Made by a program: the position numbers and the translations under genes. The notes below the pieces were generated by a model that worked only from the letters and a program-made list of their open reading frames with translations, did no database searches and was not told the DNA's origin. A DNA stretch of 31,874 bases from a virus: IMG/VR virus record IMGVR_UViG_3300035126_000208, positions 1-31,874 of that record; one strand, given 5' to 3'. This document shows positions 6,003 to 15,632 of this stretch, one piece after another; the first letter of the stretch is position 1; the number at the start of each line of letters is the position of its first letter.

Positions 6003-7199
6003 ATGGCAATCACTATCAATACCGAGCCGAATGATGTCGCCCCGGTTTATTCGGATATCAGTTATGTGGTCACTTCGACCAACTACGCACAGGCAAATTT
6101 CAAGTTTATTGCGGTTATAAAAAACGCATCAGGCACGACCATTGCCAAATTGAAAGCACCGATATTCTACGGAACTACCGACAAGGGTGTGTTTAACATC
6201 AGCCGGATCCTGCAAAATTATGTGACCTACGATTTTACACAGGGACTGACCGCAATTAGCAAGTGCAATAACAGCTACCTTGCATATTCAGTTGAATTTG
6301 GCGAGGAATATGGCGGCACTGAATACCTGAACCTTGCATCCGACACGGGTAAATATGTGTGGAATGGCCTGTTTAATCTGTACGGTAGTGAAACATCAGC
6401 GACATACACATTCAATGTCACCCCAAGTACAGCAAAATTCCTTACCCGTGTCCGCACTCGCAGAGTAACCCGTGAGCAATACGATTACCTACACTTTTTG
6501 AATTTGGGTTCAAGTATTGAGCCATGCGTAAAAGCATATAATGCAGCAGGTACATTGACCGCCACAAGCTATTTGAAATTGCCGTGGACACCAAGTAGCA
6601 GTGACACATCACAATTCATGGTTAGATTTGGTGCAGGTGTTGTTCAGTTAAACGCACTCACAGCAGGGGAGTTGACATCGGGTACACCCGGCAGCGTTGT
6701 GCCTGTTGGCACGTCATATTACACCATACAATTCACCCAGACCATTGGTGGCAATTTCAGTGAGGTGTACCGCTTTGATGTGGTGGAAGAATGCAGCAAA
6801 TATGTGCCGCAATACCTTTACTTCCTGAACCCGTTGGGCGGCTTTGAAAGTGTGCGTTGCAGCATGGCATCACGTGATAAATACAGCGTGAGCAGAAAGC
6901 AGTTTAAACGCAATAACTACACGCTGACAGGCAACACATTTGCGTATGACAAAACAAAGCATGGGATGACTTCGTATGCAACCGAAAAGACAAAGCAAGT
7001 GGTGCTGAACACAAACTGGCTGAATGAAGTTGAGTTCGAATGGCTGCAAGATTTGATTGCTTCGCCTGTGGTTTTCTTGGGTGACATTCCTGTCAATATC
7101 ACAGACACCAATTATGAGGTGTTTGATTACATTGATGGCCCCAACAACCTACAAATTACCGTTGAATATACAGAACCTGAAAGGTTGCAGAACGCATGA
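6003..7199 (+). CDS. Tail or baseplate structural protein
   Basis: Protein of 398 residues, beta-rich, start MAITINTEPNDVAPVYSDIS. The stretch 'YLYFLNPLGGFESVRC' near residue 270 recalls tail proteins of Bacteroidota siphoviruses, which form a pair with a larger following protein, as here (ATGA overlap with 7196). No enzymatic motif. It most likely belongs to the distal tail or baseplate, since it lies between a tail-completion-like gene and the tape measure, but its exact place in the virion cannot be told. Confidence 0.65.
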   Translation: MAITINTEPNDVAPVYSDISYVVTSTNYAQANFKFIAVIKNASGTTIAKLKAPIFYGTTDKGVFNISRILQNYVTYDFTQGLTAISKCNNSYLAYSVEFGEEYGGTEYLNLASDTGKYVWNGLFNLYGSETSATYTFNVTPSTAKFLTRVRTRRVTREQYDYLHFLNLGSSIEPCVKAYNAAGTLTATSYLKLPWTPSSSDTSQFMVRFGAGVVQLNALTAGELTSGTPGSVVPVGTSYYTIQFTQTIGGNFSEVYRFDVVEECSKYVPQYLYFLNPLGGFESVRCSMASRDKYSVSRKQFKRNNYTLTGNTFAYDKTKHGMTSYATEKTKQVVLNTNWLNEVEFEWLQDLIASPVVFLGDIPVNITDTNYEVFDYIDGPNNLQITVEYTEPERLQNA

Positions 7200-9994
7200 A
7201 CAACGTAAGATTAGTATGCGGTGGGTACAGCGTTGACCTACCCACCGATTTTGGAATACAGATAAATAAAAGCATTGCCGACATTCGGGAGCCCGAAAGC
7301 AGATCATCGGATTGGACAAAAACATTCACCTTGCCGGGTACAAAGACCAACAACAAGCTATTCACCCACTTGTTTGATTTAAACCTTTCCATCCGCAACA
7401 CCACATCCACAAATTTCAGCCCTGATTTCAACCCAAACCTGAAAGCCGATGCGCTGCTTACCGTTGATGAAGTCACACAGATAGAAGGTTTTATCCGTTT
7501 GCTGTCAATTAAGGTGAATGATTTAAACCAAATTGAGTACGAATGCTCTATGCACGGGCAGTTGGCTGACCTTACCGCCAAGATTGCGGACAGCAAATTG
7601 AGTGATTTGGACTTTACGGAGTACAATCACATCATGAGTGATACCAACATTTTCAATTCGTGGGACACTTCGATAATCAAAAACAGCAGCGGATATGTGA
7701 ATTTTAGCGGTGGCGCACCTATTGGTGAGGGCTATGTGTACACTTGGTTAGACAATGGCAGATACCCTGATTATAGCACATTCCAAACCGATGACATGAG
7801 TGTGTGTCTGTATGCCAAAAATATTGTAGATAAGATTTTCAGCGGTGCTGGGTACACATATACAAGCGGTTCGTTTTTCAATACAACGCAATTTAGAAGA
7901 TTGGTAGTGCCTTGCCCTACTCAATTCCCGGTATTACCCGAAGCCGAAATACAATCACGGCAATTCCTTGTTCAAAAGTCATCAGGGCAAACCATAACCA
8001 TTCCGCAAAAGATTACATTCCAAACGGAGATAACTGACCCTTCAAACCAATTCAATACGACAACCAGTGAGTTCACGGTTGGCAAGACAGGGCAGTATGA
8101 CTTGTTTATTTACAATAAATCTACACTTGCGGTAACATTCAGCAGTTTTTATCCTGCTGGTACAAGCATATTTTTCAACTGCATATATTCTATTTATGTT
8201 AATGGTATTAGGATTGCGGTAAGAAATGGACAAAGCCAAACAGAAACAACAAAAACAGGAACATATAACATAACATTTGACGAAACAATTATGGTCGCAG
8301 AAGCGGCTAAATTAAATTCAGGTGATGTGGTTTCTATTTTGTTGGATAATATACAAGTAAGCGAACCGCCATTCCCTTCATCAAAATTAATAGCATCAGC
8401 AAATTCAGTAAGTAGTTATTCTTTTATACAAAATAGTGGGACTAAATTTTACAATCAAATTGTTGATGAAGTTGGATATGGCAACACATTAGATTTTAGC
8501 GGATTTTTCAGCGAAGAAACAAAACAAGCGGAATTTTTAAGATGGATTTTCAGGATGTTCAATCTCTATGTTGAGCCAACTGAAATAGACAAGAACCTTG
8601 TCATTCTGCCACGTGAGGAATTTTACACCAACACGGTAAAAGATTGGACAAAGAAAAGGGATTTGTCACAACCACTTGACATCATTCCAATGGGTGAACT
8701 TGAAGCAGGTAAATATATCTTCACCCATCAAGAGGGTGATGACGAAGGCAACAAAGAATACAAATCCGATTACAATCGAATATACGGTGACAGGCAGATA
8801 TTTATTGAAAATGATTTTGTCAAAGATGAAAAGAAAATTGAAACAGGATTTGGTGCTTCTATTTTAAACTCATTTCCCAAGGATGACAAAACACTAACCT
8901 ATATTGACAATGGCGACAACCTAAATTTCAACACTGGTAAAATCAGGATATTGCAATATGCCGCCTTGTCTTGCAATCCTTATTTAGTTTTTAATGGCAA
9001 AGTAAGAGTGCTTGGTGGTACATCTACCAACAAAACAAAATATCCATACACAGGGCATTTGGACAATCCAAAAACACCTACATCGGATATTAACTATGGT
9101 ATGCCGAGATTTATAGGTATTCCAGCAGGTACAGAAATGACCAACAATAATTTGTTCAATGCTTACTGGTCAAAGTATATGTCCGAAATTATAGACAAGG
9201 ACAGCAAGATAGTAAGAGGCCATTTCTACCTGACTCCTGCCGACATGGAAAAGCTGTCATTCCGTGACCTTTACTTTTTCGATGGCAATTACTTCCGGCT
9301 GAATAAGATTGAGGACTACGACCCGATTAACCCATCGGTCAACATCTGTGAGTTTCTGTTCCTTAAAGCAGGGCCGACATTCACGGCAACGACAGGAAGC
9401 GTGGGCGGTGGTGGAAGCCAAGGCAATGACAATGTAAAAGATGAAAAAGACCCCGAAGGCGGCAAGACAACGAATAAAGTAATAAGTCAGCGTGGCTTCA
9501 ATATAGGTCAATACAATGATGCCGGGGATGGCATAATGGTAGGGAATATCCTTTCAAACTTTGGAAACAGAAACGCTGCCTTTGCAACCAGCGGAGTGAC
9601 TTTCATTTGCGATGATAGCATTGTAATTGGACAAGCACCACCATCAGGTTACGCAGGATGCAACGAAGTGTGGATGCAAGGGCAGTTGATTACAAACAAC
9701 AATTTTGGCAGCAATCGTTTTGTATTTCCGACAGCCAACTACACGGCTGAAATGGACAAGGACATCATTATCTTTTCAGCAGCTGGTAATGGAACAATCA
9801 CATTGCCCCCGGTTGGCACATCAACATCCAAAGCGTTTTGGGTGGTAAAAGCAGAATCGGGTGGAACATTACGCATAGAAGCACAAAGTGGGGAATACAT
9901 AGATGGAAGTGACCATTACAACATCAACAACCAATGGGGTACAGCATATTTGGTATGCAACGGGTCAAGGTGGTACGCATTAACAAACAAATAA
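7196..9994 (+). CDS. Large tail protein with C-terminal binding-type domain
   Basis: Protein of 932 residues, the largest in the window. The start MNNVRLVCGGYSVDLPTDFG overlaps the previous stop by 4 bases. The N-terminal and central parts are beta-rich; a Gly-rich linker (GSVGGGGSQGNDN, about residue 740) separates a C-terminal part of roughly 190 residues with aromatic and Asn-rich short strands ending 'GSRWYALTNK', the style of receptor- or glycan-binding tips. The DNA at about 8100-9100 is visibly more AT-rich than its surroundings. Role inferred: tail tip or central fibre. No catalytic residues recognised. Confidence 0.7.
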   Translation: MNNVRLVCGGYSVDLPTDFGIQINKSIADIREPESRSSDWTKTFTLPGTKTNNKLFTHLFDLNLSIRNTTSTNFSPDFNPNLKADALLTVDEVTQIEGFIRLLSIKVNDLNQIEYECSMHGQLADLTAKIADSKLSDLDFTEYNHIMSDTNIFNSWDTSIIKNSSGYVNFSGGAPIGEGYVYTWLDNGRYPDYSTFQTDDMSVCLYAKNIVDKIFSGAGYTYTSGSFFNTTQFRRLVVPCPTQFPVLPEAEIQSRQFLVQKSSGQTITIPQKITFQTEITDPSNQFNTTTSEFTVGKTGQYDLFIYNKSTLAVTFSSFYPAGTSIFFNCIYSIYVNGIRIAVRNGQSQTETTKTGTYNITFDETIMVAEAAKLNSGDVVSILLDNIQVSEPPFPSSKLIASANSVSSYSFIQNSGTKFYNQIVDEVGYGNTLDFSGFFSEETKQAEFLRWIFRMFNLYVEPTEIDKNLVILPREEFYTNTVKDWTKKRDLSQPLDIIPMGELEAGKYIFTHQEGDDEGNKEYKSDYNRIYGDRQIFIENDFVKDEKKIETGFGASILNSFPKDDKTLTYIDNGDNLNFNTGKIRILQYAALSCNPYLVFNGKVRVLGGTSTNKTKYPYTGHLDNPKTPTSDINYGMPRFIGIPAGTEMTNNNLFNAYWSKYMSEIIDKDSKIVRGHFYLTPADMEKLSFRDLYFFDGNYFRLNKIEDYDPINPSVNICEFLFLKAGPTFTATTGSVGGGGSQGNDNVKDEKDPEGGKTTNKVISQRGFNIGQYNDAGDGIMVGNILSNFGNRNAAFATSGVTFICDDSIVIGQAPPSGYAGCNEVWMQGQLITNNNFGSNRFVFPTANYTAEMDKDIIIFSAAGNGTITLPPVGTSTSKAFWVVKAESGGTLRIEAQSGEYIDGSDHYNINNQWGTAYLVCNGSRWYALTNK

Positions 9995-9995
9995 A

Positions 9996-12005
9996 ATGGC
10001 AGAAACAATAGTTGGAATAAAACTTAACGCATCGGTAAGCGGTGCGGAACAGGTTAAAAAGTTAAAAGAAGAAATCAAGGCAGCCGAAGCCGAAGCCAAA
10101 AAGATTGCAAAAGAATTTGGCGAAAGCAGCAAGGAAGCAGAGGCAGCAGCCGAAAAGGTAAGCAAATTAGCGCAAGGGCTTGACAGCTTCAAGTCTATAA
10201 AAACCCAAATCAGGGAAGCTACTCAGGAAGCAATAAGGTTAGCGCAGCAGTTTGGTGAATTTTCACCCGAAGCTGTTGCCGCTGCCAAAAGAGTTGCAGA
10301 ACTCAAAGACCAAATGGGAGATTTTCAACAGCGTGTTGCAGGTTTAAACCCTGATAAATTTGAAGCTGTTGCAACAGTTGCACAAGGTTTGGCGGGTGGT
10401 ATTTCTGCCGTTACTGGTGCAATGGCTTTATTTGGTGCTGAAAGCGAAGATGTGCAGAAAACAATGATGCAAGTGCAGGGTGCTATGGCATTTGCACAGG
10501 GTATTCAGCAGCTTTTAAATATGCAGAACGCATTAGGTGCGGTGGCTACAATGATACGCACAAATGTTGTGACTGCATTTACAACTTTGAAAGGTGCAAT
10601 GGCTGCCACAGGTATTGGTCTTTTGGTAGTCGCTATTGCAAGTGCAATTCAGTACCTAAATGATTTAGGTTCAGAAGCAGAAAAGGCAGCTGAAAGGTCA
10701 AAAGAAGCACTTGATTTCATTGATAGGGTTTCACAGGCAAACCAAAAAACAATGGAAATATTGATTGAAAAAAGAAAGCTTGAAGGTTATAGTGAAAAAG
10801 TACTACATGACACCCGTATAAATTTCATGAACCAGCGTGTTAAAATGTTAGAAGAAGAACTCAAAAAAGATTTGGGCAATTTGGATGTTGAACGTAGATT
10901 AACCGAAGCAAGAGAAGATGTAATAATTGAGGAATTAAAATTTAGAAACAAAAATCGTGATGAAGAATTGCGAAAAAATAAGGAAGCCAATGAAAAACGC
11001 ATTGAACAAGAAAAAGACAGACAGCAAAAGTTAAAAGAGCAACGGGAAAAAGAAGCTGCTGATGCACTTGAAAGACGTGCCACATTATTGGCGTTGGAAC
11101 AAGACACACTTGCACAACAGATTGCCGCTGCAAATGCTGCATTTGATACACGTGTAAAAGGTTACAAAGAAAAGAATTTTACCGAAGCAGAAATTCTAAA
11201 ACTACGTAATGCTGAAATCAAAAAAATAACTGATGATTTCAATGCGAAACAAAAGGCAGACCAAGAAAAGGCAGCAACAGAAGAAAAAGCACGAAAAGAA
11301 AAGGAAGCAGCCGATGCAATAAAGGCAACCGATGACTACTACAAAAAACAGCAGGTTGCACTTGTCGGCAACAACGAAGCACTCGCACAACTTGAAGTTG
11401 AGAGATTACAAGCCCAAATAAATAATGCAAAGCAATTTGGTCAAAGCACCGTTGATTTGGAATTGCAACTTGCCCAAAAGAAAAAGGAAATTTACGATGC
11501 TGATAAAAAGGCAAAAGAGGATAGCGAAAAGGCAAAGCAGGAAGCACAAATGGCAACATTAAATGAAGCCGCAAATGCTATTGGTGCGCTTGGTGGTATC
11601 TTAAAAGAGGGAAGCGATGCAGCAAAGGCAGCAGCACTTTTGGATATTGCAATCAAAACAGGTGTAGGTTTTGCACAAGGTTTGGATATTGCTCAAAAAG
11701 GTGCAGCAGCAACAGGCCCAGCAGCCCCATACGCATTCCCAATATTTTACGCACAACAAGTCGCAGCAGTATTGGGCGCGATGTCACGTGCAAAAGCTAT
11801 TTTGAAAGGTGGTTCAGGGGGAAGCGGTGGCGGTGGCGGAATGGGTGCGGTAGGTGCTGCTCCTTCACCAATGACTCCACTCACAGGCGGTGCGCTACCC
11901 GAAGAAGGGCAGTTTGGTGACATGGGCAGGGTGTATGTTCTTGAAGGTGACATCACCAAAACGCAGACAAGAGTCCGCAGGTTAAGAAATACAAGTGTCG
12001 TTTAA
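9996..12005 (+). CDS. Tail tape measure protein
   Basis: Protein of 669 residues. The N-terminus has long Ala/Glu/Lys coiled coil (residues about 10-100); hydrophobic helices follow at about 127-145 (AQGLAGGISAVTGAMALF) and 200-222 (MAATGIGLLVVAIASAI); a very long charged coiled coil runs from about 235 to 520; a second hydrophobic helical stretch and a Gly-rich segment (near 605-620) precede the end. This is the usual tape measure plan, and the length would set a tail of roughly 100 nm by the common 1.5 Angstrom per residue rule. It begins two bases after the previous gene. Confidence 0.85.
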   Translation: MAETIVGIKLNASVSGAEQVKKLKEEIKAAEAEAKKIAKEFGESSKEAEAAAEKVSKLAQGLDSFKSIKTQIREATQEAIRLAQQFGEFSPEAVAAAKRVAELKDQMGDFQQRVAGLNPDKFEAVATVAQGLAGGISAVTGAMALFGAESEDVQKTMMQVQGAMAFAQGIQQLLNMQNALGAVATMIRTNVVTAFTTLKGAMAATGIGLLVVAIASAIQYLNDLGSEAEKAAERSKEALDFIDRVSQANQKTMEILIEKRKLEGYSEKVLHDTRINFMNQRVKMLEEELKKDLGNLDVERRLTEAREDVIIEELKFRNKNRDEELRKNKEANEKRIEQEKDRQQKLKEQREKEAADALERRATLLALEQDTLAQQIAAANAAFDTRVKGYKEKNFTEAEILKLRNAEIKKITDDFNAKQKADQEKAATEEKARKEKEAADAIKATDDYYKKQQVALVGNNEALAQLEVERLQAQINNAKQFGQSTVDLELQLAQKKKEIYDADKKAKEDSEKAKQEAQMATLNEAANAIGALGGILKEGSDAAKAAALLDIAIKTGVGFAQGLDIAQKGAAATGPAAPYAFPIFYAQQVAAVLGAMSRAKAILKGGSGGSGGGGGMGAVGAAPSPMTPLTGGALPEEGQFGDMGRVYVLEGDITKTQTRVRRLRNTSVV

Positions 12006-12007
12006 AC

Positions 12008-12016
12008 CTACTTTTA
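12008..12016 (+). promoter_or_regulatory. CTACTTTTA motif before 12022
   Basis: CCTACTTTTATAATT directly precedes the ATG at 12022. A weak inverted repeat AGGTT (11979-11983) / AACCT (12005-12009) spans the tape measure stop. Same motif and same distance from the start codon as at 5377, 5988 and 22684. Confidence 0.5.
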
Positions 12017-12021
12017 TAATT

Positions 12022-13029
12022 ATGGAATTACCAGTGTACAAAATTGTGGTCAATGACGATGACGAAACAGGGGTTGAGTTTGTTTCTCTCGTTGACCGCC
12101 CAGCCATACAAAAAGACTTCATGCTGTTCAAAGACCAATTTGTTGATCCGACAGCAAACGAAACAGAAGATGAATTTATCAGCCGTTGCATCCCGGTAAT
12201 GATTGGCGAAGGCATGGAGCAAGACCAAGCCGCTGCCGTTTGTTATTCCAAATGGGAAAGCAGACAGAAATTTGAAAGCTATGATGACTATCCCGAAGCG
12301 GCCAAAGAAAATGCAAAGGTTGCACTCCGTTGGGCAGAAGAAAACGGATGGGGTGACTGCGGAACAGCGGTGGGTAAAATCAGGGCTAATCAGTTGGCAA
12401 ATGGTGAAGCCATCACCCGTGACACAATTGCAAGGATGGCAGGGTTTGAAAGGCACAGGCAAAACAGCGACAAGGAATTAGGTGACGGATGTGGCCGCCT
12501 GATGTGGTTGGCTTGGGGTGGTGATGAGGGCATTGAATGGGCAAGTCGCAAATTACAGCAGATAGATATGAGACAGGCATACTCGGTTCAGTCCGAAGAA
12601 AAGCGCATCGTGACAGGCCCGGCAATGTTAGCCGATTTACCCATTTACCGCTACGATGACATCAGGGGTGAGTACTACGTGACCTTTGATGCCGACACCA
12701 TTTGGAAGATAGCAAAGAAATTTGTCCGCAATGATGCCTATAAAGCAGTCAATACCGACCATGCCAACCCCGTGAAAGAGGGTGTCCACATGATTGAGTC
12801 ATACTTCATTGATCGCAAACGTGGTGTGATGCCACCTACCGGGTATGAAGATGCAAAGGATGGCTCGTGGTTCCTGACCTATTTAATAGACAATGAGGAA
12901 ATTTGGGCGAAAGTTAAGGATGGCGAGTGGAAAGGATTTTCAGTTGAGGGATTGTTTGACATGGAAGAACAGGATGAAGTCCTTGAAATGATGCGTGAAA
13001 TTACCGCCATGCTGAAAAATTTTGCATAG
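12022..13029 (+). CDS. Prohead serine protease, XkdF-like, with inserted domain
   Basis: Protein of 335 residues. The start at 12022 (MELPVYKIVV) is preferred over 11995, because the longer form would begin inside the tape measure and place the CTACTTTTA motif inside the gene. The N-terminus 'GVEFVSLVDRPAIQ' is typical of phage proteases that share a module with MuF proteins; residues 50-80 hold 'EDEFISRCIPVMIGEGMEQD', and 88-182 a separate helical module (YDDYPEAAKENAK ... WLAWGGDEGIEWA). The protease part (about 198-312) is XkdF-like, with His247 in NTDHANP and Ser307 in KGFSVEG as the likely catalytic pair. It should cleave scaffold and capsid during maturation; scaffold and capsid genes follow directly. 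Confidence 0.82.
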   Translation: MELPVYKIVVNDDDETGVEFVSLVDRPAIQKDFMLFKDQFVDPTANETEDEFISRCIPVMIGEGMEQDQAAAVCYSKWESRQKFESYDDYPEAAKENAKVALRWAEENGWGDCGTAVGKIRANQLANGEAITRDTIARMAGFERHRQNSDKELGDGCGRLMWLAWGGDEGIEWASRKLQQIDMRQAYSVQSEEKRIVTGPAMLADLPIYRYDDIRGEYYVTFDADTIWKIAKKFVRNDAYKAVNTDHANPVKEGVHMIESYFIDRKRGVMPPTGYEDAKDGSWFLTYLIDNEEIWAKVKDGEWKGFSVEGLFDMEEQDEVLEMMREITAMLKNFA

Positions 13030-13030
13030 G

Positions 13031-13052
13031 TTAAAATCAATCTACCTTTTAA
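13031..13052 (+). promoter_or_regulatory. Hairpin with CTACCTTTT motif before 13058
   Basis: TTAAAA (13031-13036) pairs with TTTTAA (13047-13052), loop TCAATCTACC; AGGT/ACCT offers an alternative. TTTG at 13021-13024 lies 18 bases before TACCTTTT, so a promoter reading is also possible. The ATG follows after GATAT. Confidence 0.45.
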
Positions 13053-13057
13053 GATAT

Positions 13058-13624
13058 ATGGAATTTAAATCAGAATTAGCCGAAATGAAGTTATCTCTTG
13101 CCGCATTCATGGCAGAGGTAAAGCAGCGTTTCAGCGAAGCTCCTGCCGAGATTGCGTTTGGTGAGTTGACTTTGGTTGACGGAACTATCGTGGTTTTCGA
13201 TGGCGAGGAACTTGCAGCCGGAATGCTCCTGAATGTTAAAGGCGAAGAAGGTATCGTACCCGCACCTGATGGAGTGCATGAAACTACCACTGGTCTTTTG
13301 GTAACTACCAAAGATGGTGTAGTTGAAATGATTGAAACCAAAGAAGAAACTCCCGTTGAGGAAGTTGAGGTTGAAAATCAGTTTGCATCCGTTGAGCAGT
13401 TCGACGCACTCCGTGCCGCTAACGAAGAACTGGCAGCAAAGATTGCCACACTTGAAACTGCACTTGTAAACATCCTTGGCAAAGTTGAAGAAACTTTCAG
13501 CGTGTTTGAAAAGTTCGCAGCCACCACACCTGAACCCACAAAAAAACCATTTGGGTCAGTAAAGAAAAACGAAGAAACTTTTAATGGTTTTGTTTCAGCA
13601 ATCAAAAAACTCAATAACAAATAA
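13058..13624 (+). CDS. Scaffold-like protein
   Basis: Protein of 188 residues starting MEFKSELAEMKLSLAAFMAE; an upstream in-frame ATG at 13022 is rejected because it overlaps the protease end and the hairpin. It is acidic, with a helical start, a small beta region (residues 35-90), a Glu/Val linker, a coiled coil (about 107-155: FASVEQFDALRAANEELAAK) and a basic C-terminal tail (FNGFVSAIKKLNNK). Size, charge pattern and place between protease and capsid gene fit a scaffold; capsid binding by the basic tail is inferred from other scaffolds. Confidence 0.7.
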   Translation: MEFKSELAEMKLSLAAFMAEVKQRFSEAPAEIAFGELTLVDGTIVVFDGEELAAGMLLNVKGEEGIVPAPDGVHETTTGLLVTTKDGVVEMIETKEETPVEEVEVENQFASVEQFDALRAANEELAAKIATLETALVNILGKVEETFSVFEKFAATTPEPTKKPFGSVKKNEETFNGFVSAIKKLNNK

Positions 13625-13629
13625 ATAAA

Positions 13630-14577
13630 ATGGCATTTGACGTAACAGGTCTATCGAATTACACCAAGGAAGAATCATTGCAGCTCCTGACCAAAGCTAT
13701 GTTCACCGCTAAAACTGCATCTTTGTTGCAGTCTGCTGGTCAAGTTCTTCCTAACATTAAATCCGCTGAAATACTGCCTCTGCTGTACAGCGATGTTTAC
13801 TTCCAAAGCGACAGCTGCTCTTATCAGTCAAGTGGCAACACTACCCTGTCTAAGCGCACACTGACCGTTGGAAAAGTTAAGGTACAAGAGACTCTTTGCC
13901 CCAAAGACCTTGAAACCAAATACACACAGAAAGCTCTTGCCGCTGGTGAAGCTATCGACATGGGTGTATTCACAGAGCAAATTGGAAACGAAAAAGCTGC
14001 CAAAATTGCCGAAGCTATCGAAACTGCTATTTGGCAGGGTGATACTACTGGCGGAACTGGAAACAATGCTTACTGGGATGGTTTCTTGACTATTCTTGAT
14101 GATCTCGGTTTCGGCGGTGCTGGTGACCCTATTCGCGGTAACGTTGGTGGTGCTTATTCTTCTATCACTGCATCTAACATCGACGACATCATCACTACCA
14201 TTTACAGCGTTATCCCTGCTGAACTGCTTGGAAAACCTGACCTGATGATTGCTATGGGTACAGATACCTTCCGCCTGTATCGTCAGTGGCTGGTAACTGC
14301 TAATCTGTTCCACTACCCTGCAAACGAAATCGCAGAGATGGAAATCGTTGACCCTATCACTGGCATCAAGATTTACGGTCTGCATGGCATGAACGGAACG
14401 AACAAAATCGTTGCTGGTCTGTGGTCTAACTTCTTCTTGGGTACAGACCTTTTCGATGAGCAAAGTGAGTATTCCTTCATTTTCAATCCATTTGAGCGGA
14501 GAGTTCAATTCCACGCGGCCTTCAAATACGGGGTACAGCTGGCGTACTGCGACCAAATCGTGTATTTTAAACTCTAA
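13630..14577 (+). CDS. Major capsid protein (HK97-like fold)
   Basis: Protein of 315 residues. N-terminal helix, then the region 'ILPLLYSDVYFQSDSCSYQS' and 'KVKVQETLCPKDLETKY' (likely P-domain entry), and a C-terminal 'YGLHGMNGTNKIVAGLWSNF' / 'RVQFHAAFKYGVQLAYCDQI' typical of the last strands of HK97-type capsid proteins. Codon choice differs from its neighbours, with many GCT, CTG and GAC codons, as expected for the most abundant protein. It stands between scaffold and a strong terminator. No decoration domain is seen. Confidence 0.8.
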   Translation: MAFDVTGLSNYTKEESLQLLTKAMFTAKTASLLQSAGQVLPNIKSAEILPLLYSDVYFQSDSCSYQSSGNTTLSKRTLTVGKVKVQETLCPKDLETKYTQKALAAGEAIDMGVFTEQIGNEKAAKIAEAIETAIWQGDTTGGTGNNAYWDGFLTILDDLGFGGAGDPIRGNVGGAYSSITASNIDDIITTIYSVIPAELLGKPDLMIAMGTDTFRLYRQWLVTANLFHYPANEIAEMEIVDPITGIKIYGLHGMNGTNKIVAGLWSNFFLGTDLFDEQSEYSFIFNPFERRVQFHAAFKYGVQLAYCDQIVYFKL

Positions 14578-14607
14578 TATATCAATAAGTTAGAGAAAGT
14601 TTAACCC

Positions 14608-14643
14608 GGGGGGTGGGGAAAAACCCTACCCCCCTTTAATTTA
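14608..14643 (+). terminator. Very GC-rich hairpin after the capsid gene
   Basis: Stem 14608-14618 (G6 T G4) with 14624-14634 (CCC T A C6), one G-T pair, loop AAAAA, followed by TTTAATTT. It lies 30 bases after the capsid stop and 12 bases before the next start. Probably a strong or partial terminator or a 3' stabiliser of the capsid mRNA. Confidence 0.8.
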
Positions 14644-14654
14644 AAAAAAATAAT

Positions 14655-15167
14655 ATGGCATGTCAATTAACTTCGGGTTTTACCCTTGACTGTAAGACGG
14701 CTGCAGCCGGTATCAAAAATATTTGGCTCGTGGAATTCGATGCTAAATCTACTCTCACCAAATCATCAGGCGAAGTTTCTGCCCACACTTTGAGTGGTGG
14801 CAAAAGCTACTTCAAATATGAATTGGAAAAGGAAACCGGGTCTATGACTTGGCGCACAATTCCTTCTACCGAAAACGGAACTGTGTTTTACGAAGCTGAC
14901 TTGGTAGCTCGTCTGCACAAAGTTACCACCGCACAGCGCAACGAGATTAAACTCCTTGCTCAAAACAGAATGTTAGCCATTGCCCTTGATGCAAGTGGTG
15001 ACTACTGGCTGCTGGGTGCTGACTATGGCGTTCAGTTGCAGCAGAGTGAAACCAACTTCGGACAGGCGTTCGGTGACTTCAAAGGTCATGTATTAAATTT
15101 TCTCCACAAAGAGACAGATTTACCTTTGAAAGTTCAGGCCGCTGTTGTAACTTCGCTGGGTCTTTGA
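14655..15167 (+). CDS. Virion structural protein, possible major tail (tube) protein
   Basis: Protein of 170 residues, start MACQLTSGFTLDCKTAAAGI. This N-terminal pattern (short Cys-containing strand, then GIKNIWLVEFD) belongs to a group of structural proteins found after the capsid gene in Bacteroidota phages. Codon use resembles that of the capsid gene (many GCT and GAC), suggesting high expression, and the gene sits alone between two terminators. A tail tube role is inferred from size, expected abundance and beta-rich sequence. A capsid decoration protein is the alternative. Confidence 0.6.
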   Translation: MACQLTSGFTLDCKTAAAGIKNIWLVEFDAKSTLTKSSGEVSAHTLSGGKSYFKYELEKETGSMTWRTIPSTENGTVFYEADLVARLHKVTTAQRNEIKLLAQNRMLAIALDASGDYWLLGADYGVQLQQSETNFGQAFGDFKGHVLNFLHKETDLPLKVQAAVVTSLGL

Positions 15168-15193
15168 TTTTTTCATAGTGTTTTCATGCAAAG

Positions 15194-15219
15194 AAGGTCG
15201 GGTTTTCCCGGCCTTTTTT
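15194..15219 (+). terminator. Rho-independent terminator
   Basis: AAGGTCGGG (15194-15202), loop TTTT, CCCGGCCTT (15207-15215), then a T run to 15219. Nine pairs with one G-T. A clean terminator after the 14655 gene. Confidence 0.88.
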
Positions 15220-15235
15220 GTTTAACATGAAACCG

Positions 15236-15254
15236 ACCTACTTATATAGGTAGG
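15236..15254 (+). promoter_or_regulatory. Palindromic CCTACTTATATAGG motif before 15255
   Basis: ACCTA (15236-15240) / TAGGT (15247-15251) with loop CTTATA, or CCTAC / GTAGG in another register. TTTG at 15217-15220 lies 18 bases before TACTTATA, so it may be a promoter; a new transcription start is needed here because a terminator ends only 17 bases upstream. Confidence 0.5.
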
Positions 15255-15632
15255 ATGCTGTACATAACCAAAGCAGGAACACCCGAATTGATAATCACAG
15301 GCAGAGAAAAGGTGACGGTTTCTCCCGTGTATTATCTGTTGGTGTTTGAGTCCGAAATGTCGCAGGAACAAAAGGCATTTATTGTAACCGATACCAGCAC
15401 AGCACCCAACAGATACCAACTTTTTTCATTTGTAGAGGGCAGCAGCGCATCAAAAACATTGGCCGTAGGTACGCATTACTGGGCTTTATACGCACAAACT
15501 TCCCCCACCAATACCAATCCATTACTTGCATCACAAGAAATTGACCGGGGATTGGCCTATGTTACCGCATCGCATACCGCATTTAACGACCACGAGGTCA
15601 ATACAACCATTAAGCAGCACCATATAGGATGA
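15255..15632 (+). CDS. Virion-associated protein of unknown role
   Basis: Protein of 125 residues, beta-rich, start MLYITKAGTPELIITGREKV. Repeated short strands (YYLLVFESEM, YQLFSFVEG, HYWALYAQT) suggest an immunoglobulin-like or beta-sandwich adaptor. It lies downstream of a terminator and before the portal, overlapping it by ATGA. No enzymatic motif. A neck or fibre-attachment protein is possible, but I do not recognise a named family. Confidence 0.6.
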   Translation: MLYITKAGTPELIITGREKVTVSPVYYLLVFESEMSQEQKAFIVTDTSTAPNRYQLFSFVEGSSASKTLAVGTHYWALYAQTSPTNTNPLLASQEIDRGLAYVTASHTAFNDHEVNTTIKQHHIG

